Part shown: piece by piece, positions 1 through 10,300 of the stretch | How positions within the stretch are numbered: the first letter of the stretch is position 1 | Layout of the letters: each line of letters opens with the position of its first letter | Source: Ichthyosporea sp. XGB-2017a | Lineage: Eukaryota; Opisthokonta; Ichthyosporea | DNA: 21,326 bases | Assembly (NCBI GenBank): GCA_002811675.1 | Contig: PDIM01000031.1 | Coordinates: forward strand, 115,271 to 136,596 | Direction: 5' to 3' | Notes under the pieces: generated by a model | Database searches by the model: none | What the model saw: the letters and a program-made list of their open reading frames with translations, nothing else | Told to the model about the DNA's origin: nothing | Translations under genes and position numbers: made by a program

Positions 1-7
<7 letters not shown>

Positions 8-38
<31 letters not shown>
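8..38. repeat. Poly(dA:dT) tract upstream of the 2349-aa gene
   Basis: An uninterrupted run of about 31 A follows seven T at the window edge and leads into a purine-rich stretch (about 39-60). It ends about 98 bp before the ATG at 136. Poly(dA:dT) tracts of this kind commonly exclude nucleosomes in eukaryotic promoters, so a promoter role is possible. A retroposed poly(A) tail is the other simple explanation and cannot be excluded because the left flank is outside the window. Confidence 0.6.
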
Positions 39-40
<2 letters not shown>

Positions 41-135
41 AAATAGAGAAGAAAAGAAAGCTGCATCAGGACCTGCATAAACGTTGTACTCCTCGTTTTC
101 CTTCTTTCAAGTAGCATCAGCGAGCGGGGAAGGCA

Positions 136-3100
136 ATGGGAGGGACATTGAGCAAGGACGAATGGAGCAGTGGACTCCCGGTGACCTTTTCCAGCTCCTC
201 GCTGTCTGGTGTGGAGCCGGGAGTGAGGGAGCGAAGAGTTATCAGCACCCATACAAACACGTGCCAGGGACTGCTTGTGTTTATGATATTCCTTGTGGCG
301 GTGGTGCTGTATCTCAGACAGGCGACCCAGTTGAACCCTTTAGCGAAAAGTGACCTATATAGCGATACAGAGCACTTCTACCCGCTGCCTGATTTCAAAA
401 GCGAGCATTGTGATCGGACGCAGCGGGCGGTTGGGTGTGTGTGTCCGCCAGCGTCGACGAATAATGTGCGGCTGGTGACCATGACGGTGAAAGGGCCGCA
501 GAAGGACGAGTTCAGACGGATGGGGATGGAATACGTGCAGCCGTTTGTGATGCTGCGGTTCTGTGCGTGTCGGGAGCCGTACATGACGTTTAAGGACGTT
601 GATAGTGGGGATATATATTGTTTCTGGAGACACCCTCCCACCGGTGCAGGGGACGGGAGGCAGCCACAGATGGACGAGAGGGCGGAGATGCAGAGTGAGC
701 ACATCCATTCGGCCGCAGCGAAGGAGATTACGTCGCTTCCGTCTGTGAGGCAGTTCACGCCATTGGATTATCAATATGCGGTGAATGACTATGCGAGGGA
801 GGTGGTGGAGAGCAAGAGGATGCTGGTGGATGACCGCGCTGTAGATACGAATCAGAACAGCGATACAGCAGTGACAAATACCAATACGAGAGTGCCCTCT
901 CAATTGAAATACGCCTCATTTATGGACCAGTTGAGGGAATATTTGCCTCCGGCAGCTGCACCATTCTTGTCATCTGGGAGAAATTGGATTGATCCAGTAC
1001 CAGTGCTGGACTCGGATTTCGCCACCGCGAATGAGTTTCTAAATTCTACAATGGTGTCTGGGGGACCGAATAGCCTCCTGATGCCTGGCCCCACTGCCAT
1101 GAGGTTTTATTACTGCCCTAATGGGGTTGATATTGCTTCCCATTTTGGGTCCTGTAGATGTAGATATGCCTATCAGCAGATTCTGGACAATCCTCCCATC
1201 ACTTTAGATGAAGAATTTGCTGGTCTGTATTTTACGAAATCGACCTCACAACCGTACAATGCGGATTCACGTGAACCACACTCTCCCACACTGACTGATA
1301 ATGATGCATACATGCAGACGCCGTGTGTTAATCTGGTCGACCATCCTTTGAATCAGTATGGGGCTGGAACGGCCTATGTGAAGTGTGGCAGTGCCCCAAA
1401 GGTCGACCCAGTCACCGCAGCTGCAGGGAAAGCTTCCGCCCAATATGAGGTGTATGAGGGCGCTGTTGGGCCCATGTGTGCAAGGCCTCCTTTGATGATG
1501 CCTTTCAAAAAACACGCCTTCCAACTGAACAATCCGCTGCAGTCTGTGTATCGCCTTTACAAAGATGCTGTATATGCTCGGGGAATGGAAATGTTGGATA
1601 TTCACTTCCAGTTGGCACTATTCAGCGTCTTTCGTTTGAAAGTTAACCCATTGAACGTTGCCAGTGGATCGTACAAAGGCTCGTGCTTTACACCGCGATT
1701 GCGCGTCATTCGAAAGATTTATTCGAGAGCCGGCTATGCAACTGGGCATGAGCAAGGTTGGGGGCAATTTGCCATTGTGGATGGTGATGTTGTGACACTT
1801 CAAGATGAAAACTTTAATGAATATGATGTGATATACGAAGCTTTGCATAAGTCGGGCAGGACTCCACTTGGGTGGACCACTGGTCGTGGTGATGGATATC
1901 GGTTCATATTAAGAAAGTGGAATGGTCAAATTAACCAAGACCCACCACAGTACGACCAAGTGTATGTGGCTTCCGAGTGGGTGCTCCGCAGCTGTCACAG
2001 CCCCGCCTATGCGCAGTCTACCCCTGCACTTCGTGCTATAGATTTGTCTGCAGACGCTCCACGAGCATTGATCGAATGGGTCGGCTCTGGCCACACAGCT
2101 ACTGACGTGCAAGATGTAGATGATGCAGCAATGGGACCGTTGGAAGACCGTGATTACTACGATGGCTCCTTTGCCCATGCGTCAAGCTCTTCTGCAACTG
2201 CGTATTATCTTCGCGCGGGTGGAGCCGCTAATGGGTACCAGACACGCCGAGCAAACTTTATGCTCTATTTTAATCTATATCAAGCATCTTCTTTGGGAAA
2301 AATGCTTGTAACTGCTCTTCCTGCACTGATGGACTATCACAAGTGGAACACATCTGATGAATCAGCTGCATTTCTGAGCGAAGCAGTGGTGAACCAAGTG
2401 TGCTCTTACGACGAGACGCACACTGCACAATCTATTATTCAACGTGAGTTGAGTAATATGGCGATGTATACGTACTATGCTGATGAGCGCTTTCGACCAT
2501 TCTGGGAATATGGCCTGTTCCGGAACATGAGTGAGGCACAGGCGAGACGGCGATATCTGGGGGATGACCAAGGCTTACGAGTGATGGTCATACGAGATTG
2601 GAAACAGTTTTTCCACAACATGACATTCGCATTGATTGCGCGAACGGTGGCCGATGAGATTAATTCCATTTCAGCAAAGAGAAATGTGATGTACAGAGAC
2701 GATTGGAATTACGTAAAGTTGGGCTGTCGACTTATCTTTTTTGTTGATTCCACCCTGTATCAAAACGCTTTGGACGAAAATGAGCAGGAATATTTTGAGG
2801 CACAAAAGAATGATCAGCTGGAAGAACTAATACAGAATTCTTGTTGGTCAGACGATTCTGACATTGACGAAACTGGCAAGGAGTCCCTGACGCCTAAGGA
2901 GCGTATCAGGCAGTTACTAACTCGTCGTCGAATGGCTGAGGACACTTCGCAAAGTGCAGCGACAAATCCAGACTATGCATACCTCAATGGCATCTTCCTC
3001 GATGCTGAACGTGCTCCCCCATTAACACCCCCACCACAGATTAACTCTCATCTCGTAAACGGTACTCGAGGTTATCGCTATATGGGCTCCTCCATTGACA

Positions 3101-6100
3101 TAGCCAACCTTAACAACAAACTTGCAAAGGTTCGAGAACGACTCGATTCCCTCATCAATAATCAGGCCGCCCATGTTACTGGCAAACTGTACTTTAGTCA
3201 AATAGCGAATTCAATTACCGAGCGAGCTTTCCCATCTGTTGGTGCATTTGCGGAAAATGAAATGAATGCCCATTTACTCCACCTGCTTATCAGTTCGCGG
3301 GAAATGCAAGATTTGTACCATGACTACCTGGTAGGAGCAAATTTAAAAAGCCCCATCACCAATACAAGAATTGTAAAGGAGCTTACGGACTTGTCTCTAG
3401 CAGCTGTGCCGTATGTCCATACAGCTGAACAAATGTTCATGGAGCGCCGACAATGGCAGCTCGATAAGTCAGCTTCCAATAAGCTTCCCATTCCTCCTTT
3501 GAACCCGGAAACTGGGTTAGTCTCATGGGACCAATATTCCGTCAAGGAATTGCAGTCGTTTATGCTCCGTGCTGAATCGAAGAGGCTGGAGGGGGCCAAG
3601 CGATTCCAAAGGACGACCTTAGATAGTCGTCAAGCCAAACTGCTGGATGTATTTGTTCGGCACGTCTTCTTAAATGGCACAAGTGCAGGGAGCTCAGCCC
3701 GACTCCACTCTGATTCGATAAAAAAGACTCTGGACTGGGTCACAGGAGGAATTGCGGAAGCAATTGCGAATGAGATGCAACAAATTTTCCAAGGGGACGT
3801 CCAGAATTTGAGATATGGACTCGAGCAAGGAGCCCCCATTGAAAAGTATCTCCTATATGTGGGCTCTTTGTTTGGCTTTCGGGAAAACACAATGAAGAGG
3901 TCTGTTGAGTTTTGGGTACGCGACGTGCAAGATAAGTGCACACTGTATCTCAATGACGGTGAAGATGATCCCCGCCCTACCGAAAGCCCCGATAGATATC
4001 TTCACCCTCAAGACCCCAATGGCGATGGTGATCCTTTCTCTGGCACAGATCCAAATTCTCCTCCCGCTTGCTCTTTAGGGGCTGCTGAATTTGCTGTAGA
4101 AGTGTCTTCCTATGCGGTTGATTCTCTTGAAAACCAGCGAGCGACTAACCCAACTGCACAGAATGCACAACCAGACCCATTTCAGCGACTAAATACGAAC
4201 AATGACCACTCTTCCGTCATGTCAGGAATCCGTATCACGGACTGGCGCCTGCCTATTGCTCTTAGTACAATAGCTGCTGTAGCTTTGGTTTCTATCCGAA
4301 CACTGTATAGTCGATTGATGTTCCAGGCAATTCCTCCAGACCACGCTTGGGTGCGTAACAATGCTCGCGATATTGTCCATAGTGTGATACTTTTTGATAG
4401 AGGAAGCCGCCAAAATGGCCGACAGGGTCGCAATGCAGATTATTTAGGCTTGTGGCATCCTGAGGGGGATCTTAAGTCAATGGACTCCTTGCTAGCCCAT
4501 CTGGCCCGCTCCCAGCCCGATGGAGGCCGCATTTTATATGGAACAACTGACCTTGTGCGTAATGGTGTCGGGGAATTCTACACACCGCAGACTACAGCGC
4601 TGTTTCAGGTAGAGATAGACAGGAGCGGTGAAGTAGTAGCCCCAGTTTTAGGCTTGCGAGCTGTTCTCAATCAGGTTCTGGAATCACCGCAGGAAATTTA
4701 CGAAGCGGTTCAAGCTACCTTTACGCCCGAAAAATATGTTTACAAAGACACTGTAATGCTGAGCGAACATCTCATTACCCCACATATGGTCCGCGTACTC
4801 TTAGAAGACCGGTGGCGGAATAACCCAGTTGATTTCCAGGGTGCAGCTGTACGAAACGTCCTGTTGCGACGGTTCCTTTTCTACACTGAGTATGGGAGAG
4901 AGCTTGAAAAACTTCCATTTCTTCAGCTTTCTTTAAATGATGCTGTTGTAGACTTAGAGAAACGACTGTTGACTCTGGGTTCCCTTAGAGCGTACCTCAC
5001 TGACGTAAGGCGAACTCCCGAAGAGAATCAACTGACCAGCCAGCAGCTGATGCTGTCATCGTACAAGGCACGATGTCGAGATGGAACAGATAAGACACAG
5101 TACGAGATGCTTCTTACATTTGTACAGAAATGCACCTCTGCTGCCGAGCTGGCAGGCCGTCTTCGAGTGGTATATGGAGATAGTGAAGTAGAATGGGCAT
5201 CTCTTATAGAAGGAAATGAATACTTCCAAGAATCGATGAGATCTGCGGAACTTTCCCTTAGAGTAGGCCGTGCGGACGTTGATAAAAGGTTAGACGACCT
5301 TCAGGTCGTATCTTCGCGATGCTTTGATAGCATTCAAACAGAAGGAGGAATACCTATTCACAAAGTGGCAACAATAATGACCGATGCCCTGAGTGAACTT
5401 CGTGCGGACATGTATGTTCATCTAGAAGGAATGGGAATTGTCAATGGAATTCCCAAAGCTACTATTGATTCCATGTGGTATTCCTTTGAAAGTGCAGTGC
5501 ATACACAGCTAAAACTAGCTCTCTTCTCTACGAATGGGGCCGATTTTCAGACTCGTTATAAAGCCGCGACGGGCCAAGGGACGCATCATCAACGCCTCAA
5601 CATTGAAAAGGAGCTACGAAGACTTGCCCGTGGAGACATTTTCGAAGCATGGATGAAAAAATACGGCAATGCTCTTATGCCTATTCTGCGTTTGGGAACG
5701 CTGGAGTCTGTTTTTACAAGACCGGCGGGCCCAGGAGCCCCTTCTCCGACTGGATATACAGACAAGATGGCCGCTGGAGGGAATCTTGGATACCTGCCAC
5801 TTGTTCGCGCAACCGTTGTATTGAATTGGCCGGAGCCTGTTTTTCAGTTTGCTATGTCCGTCCCTTATCAATCCGGTCCTGGTCAGCGTTTGAATTTTGT
5901 CCCATGCGGTCGCCGAGTTTCAGTAACTCTTCATCAGCGGCTGCGCACAGCATCGATTGTAAACAAAAAGGCTGGCCCTCGCTACCCACTAAATGCAGAT
6001 TTAAACTACCTTCTGGGAGGGGACTTGGATTTACCAGCCCTTGTGCAGATACCCGACGTCATTGGTCTGGAGTTCTACAAGCAAGGAAGTATCCGCTTTG

Positions 6101-7185
6101 GTGAACGAGCGGTAATGGATGCCTTTATGGAAGCTCAGGCGGCTTCGTCTGCTATCTACCAGTCGGTAGCAATCAATCCGATGATGCAACAAGCATATGA
6201 AGATATCACCAGTCGTGTGCAAACATACTTGTTTTTTAACTTTGGTTTGCATGCCGCCCTTTTGAGCTCAAGTGGCGCAATGCTATCAGAATATTGCCCC
6301 GAGAAATTCTATACCACATCTACTTCTGACCCCGCCCATTCTGGTGGTGCTCCAATTAACAATGCTTTTCTATGCTTTTCAATTGCCACCTACAGGGGCA
6401 TTGGGGGATTCAGATCGCTTCTGTATCGCCCGTACCGGACAACAGTTTCTCGCATGAGAAGCGCCACTAGCTTGGATTACCCACAGTTGCTTCTGGGAAC
6501 CCCATATAGCAAAGACCTTGATTCGCCTATGGCAACTTCTTTCTCCACCATGCAGCAACTGTCCCGTCTGGCAAAAGGCAATCAAAACATGTGTCCTGTG
6601 CATGAAGTGTACCAAGCTACGGCCGTCTTTCAGGATACTCATACAATGGCTAACACTATAAGTGCACGACTTATGATTGATTCGTTCCAAATGCCCGTTC
6701 ATCGATATTGGCAGAGCACCCACAATCCCGACGGTTCCTGGAAACCTCTTCCTCAGCCGGGGCCCATCAGTGGAAGGGAGAATACCAATCAGCTTCTACT
6801 ATTGCTTCATCTCGCCGAACAAACCAACAATCTGAGCGGGAACAGATTCTTCCGCATGTCTCACTTCCGTACCAAGCTCAAAACTCCGCGGCCCAACCCG
6901 CCTCGAGTGGACCCCGTGCAGGAAACCGTCAAGTACACTCACACCACCTCTGTCAATCGTCAAGTGCCTGAGATCCAACTCGTAGGACCAATGCCTTTGG
7001 CGCCACCCGGTTCCTCGTCAATCAATACAACTCCAAACACTTTCACTTTTGCACCTCCTCCTCAGTCATTCACTGGAGCTCAATCTTCTGAACAACTATC
7101 AAACAACTGGGAAATCCCCCTCCCCTTAAAACAGCTGCACAAGAACGCATACAACGCTATGGGACCCGAAGGTCAGCATGTTTGA
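136..7185 (+). CDS. Giant orphan membrane protein, 2349 aa, two predicted membrane segments
   Basis: This is an uninterrupted 2349-codon frame with no intron signs; I recognise no known family in it. The ATG at 136 has G at -3 and +4. The protein opens MGGTLSK, which fits the N-myristoylation consensus (Gly2, Ser6, Lys7). A basic cluster (RERR, 31-34) and Cys43 precede a hydrophobic segment at about 45-60, so a type II signal-anchor with a cytosolic N-terminus is likely. Residues about 65-1370 would then be lumenal or extracellular. The first third of that region is rich in Cys, and the region has several N-x-S/T sequons. A Ca2+-loop-like DPNGDGD lies at 1293-1299. A second, short hydrophobic segment at about 1371-1387, followed by Arg residues, would return the last ~960 residues to the cytosol. 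The C-terminal ~150 residues are rich in Pro, Ser and Asn. Existence of the gene is near certain from ORF length; topology is inferred, and function is unknown. Confidence 0.93.
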   Translation: MGGTLSKDEWSSGLPVTFSSSSLSGVEPGVRERRVISTHTNTCQGLLVFMIFLVAVVLYLRQATQLNPLAKSDLYSDTEHFYPLPDFKSEHCDRTQRAVGCVCPPASTNNVRLVTMTVKGPQKDEFRRMGMEYVQPFVMLRFCACREPYMTFKDVDSGDIYCFWRHPPTGAGDGRQPQMDERAEMQSEHIHSAAAKEITSLPSVRQFTPLDYQYAVNDYAREVVESKRMLVDDRAVDTNQNSDTAVTNTNTRVPSQLKYASFMDQLREYLPPAAAPFLSSGRNWIDPVPVLDSDFATANEFLNSTMVSGGPNSLLMPGPTAMRFYYCPNGVDIASHFGSCRCRYAYQQILDNPPITLDEEFAGLYFTKSTSQPYNADSREPHSPTLTDNDAYMQTPCVNLVDHPLNQYGAGTAYVKCGSAPKVDPVTAAAGKASAQYEVYEGAVGPMCARPPLMMPFKKHAFQLNNPLQSVYRLYKDAVYARGMEMLDIHFQLALFSVFRLKVNPLNVASGSYKGSCFTPRLRVIRKIYSRAGYATGHEQGWGQFAIVDGDVVTLQDENFNEYDVIYEALHKSGRTPLGWTTGRGDGYRFILRKWNGQINQDPPQYDQVYVASEWVLRSCHSPAYAQSTPALRAIDLSADAPRALIEWVGSGHTATDVQDVDDAAMGPLEDRDYYDGSFAHASSSSATAYYLRAGGAANGYQTRRANFMLYFNLYQASSLGKMLVTALPALMDYHKWNTSDESAAFLSEAVVNQVCSYDETHTAQSIIQRELSNMAMYTYYADERFRPFWEYGLFRNMSEAQARRRYLGDDQGLRVMVIRDWKQFFHNMTFALIARTVADEINSISAKRNVMYRDDWNYVKLGCRLIFFVDSTLYQNALDENEQEYFEAQKNDQLEELIQNSCWSDDSDIDETGKESLTPKERIRQLLTRRRMAEDTSQSAATNPDYAYLNGIFLDAERAPPLTPPPQINSHLVNGTRGYRYMGSSIDIANLNNKLAKVRERLDSLINNQAAHVTGKLYFSQIANSITERAFPSVGAFAENEMNAHLLHLLISSREMQDLYHDYLVGANLKSPITNTRIVKELTDLSLAAVPYVHTAEQMFMERRQWQLDKSASNKLPIPPLNPETGLVSWDQYSVKELQSFMLRAESKRLEGAKRFQRTTLDSRQAKLLDVFVRHVFLNGTSAGSSARLHSDSIKKTLDWVTGGIAEAIANEMQQIFQGDVQNLRYGLEQGAPIEKYLLYVGSLFGFRENTMKRSVEFWVRDVQDKCTLYLNDGEDDPRPTESPDRYLHPQDPNGDGDPFSGTDPNSPPACSLGAAEFAVEVSSYAVDSLENQRATNPTAQNAQPDPFQRLNTNNDHSSVMSGIRITDWRLPIALSTIAAVALVSIRTLYSRLMFQAIPPDHAWVRNNARDIVHSVILFDRGSRQNGRQGRNADYLGLWHPEGDLKSMDSLLAHLARSQPDGGRILYGTTDLVRNGVGEFYTPQTTALFQVEIDRSGEVVAPVLGLRAVLNQVLESPQEIYEAVQATFTPEKYVYKDTVMLSEHLITPHMVRVLLEDRWRNNPVDFQGAAVRNVLLRRFLFYTEYGRELEKLPFLQLSLNDAVVDLEKRLLTLGSLRAYLTDVRRTPEENQLTSQQLMLSSYKARCRDGTDKTQYEMLLTFVQKCTSAAELAGRLRVVYGDSEVEWASLIEGNEYFQESMRSAELSLRVGRADVDKRLDDLQVVSSRCFDSIQTEGGIPIHKVATIMTDALSELRADMYVHLEGMGIVNGIPKATIDSMWYSFESAVHTQLKLALFSTNGADFQTRYKAATGQGTHHQRLNIEKELRRLARGDIFEAWMKKYGNALMPILRLGTLESVFTRPAGPGAPSPTGYTDKMAAGGNLGYLPLVRATVVLNWPEPVFQFAMSVPYQSGPGQRLNFVPCGRRVSVTLHQRLRTASIVNKKAGPRYPLNADLNYLLGGDLDLPALVQIPDVIGLEFYKQGSIRFGERAVMDAFMEAQAASSAIYQSVAINPMMQQAYEDITSRVQTYLFFNFGLHAALLSSSGAMLSEYCPEKFYTTSTSDPAHSGGAPINNAFLCFSIATYRGIGGFRSLLYRPYRTTVSRMRSATSLDYPQLLLGTPYSKDLDSPMATSFSTMQQLSRLAKGNQNMCPVHEVYQATAVFQDTHTMANTISARLMIDSFQMPVHRYWQSTHNPDGSWKPLPQPGPISGRENTNQLLLLLHLAEQTNNLSGNRFFRMSHFRTKLKTPRPNPPRVDPVQETVKYTHTTSVNRQVPEIQLVGPMPLAPPGSSSINTTPNTFTFAPPPQSFTGAQSSEQLSNNWEIPLPLKQLHKNAYNAMGPEGQHV

Positions 7186-7212
7186 AGAGGTCGTGTAACG
7201 TTTCCTATTCTC

Positions 7213-7218
7213 TTTATT
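7213..7218 (-). terminator. Poly(A) signal of the 1618-aa gene (minus strand)
   Basis: The plus strand reads TTTATT, which is AATAAA on the minus strand, 92 nt past the end of the 1618-aa coding region. Cleavage 10-30 nt further on would place the mRNA end at or just inside the 3' end of the convergent 2349-aa gene. Confidence 0.6.
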
Positions 7219-7251
7219 GTTACTAATGCGGAAAAAGCACTAACCAATTAA

Positions 7252-7257
7252 AATAAA
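7252..7257 (+). terminator. Poly(A) signal of the 2349-aa gene
   Basis: AATAAA lies 66 nt after the stop codon that ends at 7185. The expected cleavage zone (about 7267-7290) lies beyond the convergent gene's own signal, so the two 3' UTRs should overlap. Confidence 0.65.
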
Positions 7258-7309
7258 CAAAACACTTGTATAATACCAAATTCAAAATGGGAAGTGAAGG
7301 GAGCTTCTC

Positions 7310-10300
7310 CTAAAACTTGTACGTTAAATAGTTACTATCTTTGCTCAGGTCGACTACAGCTGACGCAATGTCTTTAAAACTGTTCAACAAAATCTGAAGA
7401 TCCTCGTACATTCCACGCATGACATATTTCTCCAATGCTTCATATCTCTTGAACAACTCGTAGTTGTACTGAACCTCGTACCCATTCTTTTCGGAACGGA
7501 CAATCAGCTCTGCCATATGGGCAGGTTGGATTTGGGAAGTATCGTTTATGTACTCCACCCCAAAGGGTAGCGAATAATATCCAATACTTCTTAGTGCAAA
7601 ACAAAGGCTATATCGTGCAAATTTACACATCTGTAGGTCCCTTTGAGGACCTCCTGGTGGAGGCATTTTTCGCGGCGGCGCAAAATGCATAGTAGGTTTA
7701 AATCCAAGTGCTTGTATAGCTTTCTCTGGGTCTGCTAGCGCAATCTGCTGTTGAATAATGCTTGGGTAAGGAGGGGGAAACCACGATGTTCGGTCTTCAA
7801 AGTTAGTGGCGAAGCAAGTGTGATCGTAGTTTAGCCCGGTGTAGCGACAACACTCCTCCCCTCGGAAGAGCGTTGCGCGAAACATCTCTGGAGAAAAATA
7901 TGCTTGCCGCTCGCTCTTAAATTTATCTAATTCAGTACCGCCTTGGCCTCCAGTGTGCACCCCAAGACTTTGAGCTAGAAAAAGGGTATACAATTTGTTT
8001 TGGTCTTCTTTGTAAAATGTCTGTTTTCCTTCCAACACATGCAAAACGATGTTATTAATTACGTCTACCATTTGGGTAGGCTTTTTAACTATATCATCCT
8101 GTAGTCTTTCGTCGTATTCTGGAACTTTTTCAGGAGGCCCGCAAAGAAACTCGCTTCCACTGAACTGGGACCACTGTGTACAGGCGGAATGACAAGATGC
8201 ACCGAAACCAAACTTTTTATCGGCGTCCATTCTAACAACGCGACTAATGAGCAAAAGACATGCCCCTTCGCAAAGCTGTCGGTGATAACGCTGCCTTCTA
8301 AAAACCATTATAGATTCGACAAGCAAATTAATGCTTCGGTACCACACATAACGTCCTGTATCAGGTGCTGGAGGGAGGACAGAGCGAGCATATATATCGA
8401 TTTTTGCTTTGCGCAATTCTGCATCAGTGCTTCCGGCAGTGACCGGTGGAGGAAACGGTACTTTAGTACTCAAATAGGTGAATTCAATGGGAAGCCCTGT
8501 TACTTTTGCTATAGTACCAAATTGAAGAGCAGAGCACCACAGCAATGCCCCAAGCATGTCTTCATAGCAATGACGCCACCACAAAGGAGTATCCTCAAAA
8601 GACATGCTCGACTTGTAAATTGCACTTTTGACCGCCTCTCTGGTGGCGTAACGAGGGCACATCTTGTTTGCCAGTGTGCTTCTTTTTTGAAACGTTTTCA
8701 TGAATCTTTTATGGGCAGTGCTAGTTATTGGCGAAGCAAAGGGTGTATAACCCAAAAGTTCCTCATGAGTATTTTTCAAAGTGGTGTACAAACGCATTAC
8801 TGCCTTTAAAATATCTTGAGTTTCATCAAATTCTTTGGTGAACCTCCACCTGATGCACTTTAGTAAAAGTAATTCTCGTTTATGTCTTTTAAACATCTTG
8901 GTCTTCTCTACCTGATTTTCAGTTTCCTTCTCATTAGGGCTATAATCAATTCCTTCACCATTTGCTGAAATCCAAATACTTTGTTCATATTGATGTATTA
9001 GTTTATCAAGCTCCACGACATCGTTACTGGATTGAATAAAGGATACTATGTCCTTCAAAACTAGAATACGCTTCTTGAGCTGATCTAAAGCATAGGGGGG
9101 TTCGTCATTTAGCCAAAATTTGAAAACATCGTAAAGCCTTTTACCAATCATTGCAAGGCTCCCATCTATCTTCGATGTTTTCTCGTCCACTAAGGCTTCT
9201 ACAAGCCTTCTTATTAAAGCCTTTGGGCTTTGTGCGGCAGTTGATGATTCTTTCATAGCATGACTCCAAGACAAAAAAGGATTGCTATCCACCCGGAACA
9301 TGTGGAAAACTTCATCCACTGAATTAACCAACTGCAGAAATTTAACAAATGATGCAAACAGTTCTTGTTGTTGAGAAGCTATGATTTTGGTTGCTTTCTC
9401 TCTATCGAATTGATCGTCCTGAATTGAAACCTCATAGTCTGATCTATATGGACAGTGTTCAATCAGCTTCGGACTCTTTCTGATCTCATTATAATATTCG
9501 AGAGCCCTTGCTTTGTATTCATTTACACTTTCCGTGTAATCCTTTGCGATTTCAATGGTCATTTTGGTAGCTTTTTCAAGATTGTAAAGGTTTACAACAA
9601 TGGTTTGGCTCTGTTCGATTAGGTTATACCCATCTTCCGCAATGCCTAAGATCAATGAACTGCTCTTGAGATTTGTGTCTTCATCAGAAGCTTCGCTAGC
9701 AGTTTTAGTGAGATCCATCCCAATGTGAGCCATTGTTACAGCTTCTTTACCTAAGTATGTAATATATTCTTCATTGCTTAAACTGTCAATTACATGCTCT
9801 GCCATCAGCTTGTACGTACTACCAAATTGCCTAATTAAGTTTTCCAAATTTCCTTGTGCGATGTGTTTCCCAGCTTTGTTAGTATCCAAGCTACCCTGGT
9901 ATTCGCGTAGCTTCTCTTCAAAGTCATCTAAAGAATCCACTGTTGTTTTTACGTTGACTTTCAACTTCTTGATACTAATATCCTCACCGACTTTCGCATA
10001 TGCATCATTCAAGCTCTTGAGCACAATATCTTCGTAGAACACTTCCAATTGCTTCCAATTTTCCAACTGCTCTCTATCGCCTTTGTACATGTCTACATGA
10101 AACCGTCGGATGTCCTGCATTAATTCCTCTTTCTTCTGCCCCTTTGCTAGTTCGTCTTTGAGCTTGTCATACTCTTTGGTTACCTGTCCTTTAGATTCCT
10201 CAAGAAGATCGCGATTTCTGAGGATTGCCTTCCATTTCAACACATAGTTCTGTACCCGTTGATGATTAATTTTAACAAGGGAGAGATCTTTTTCTGCTTT

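Noticed and set aside
355-903. Open frames antisense to the 2349-aa gene
   Set aside because: They are shadows of a strongly coding plus-strand frame; none has recognisable motifs.
8189-8809. 206-codon plus-strand frame opposite the 1618-aa gene
   Set aside because: It overlaps a conserved Cys-framework region of the minus-strand gene and has no domain or anchor of its own.
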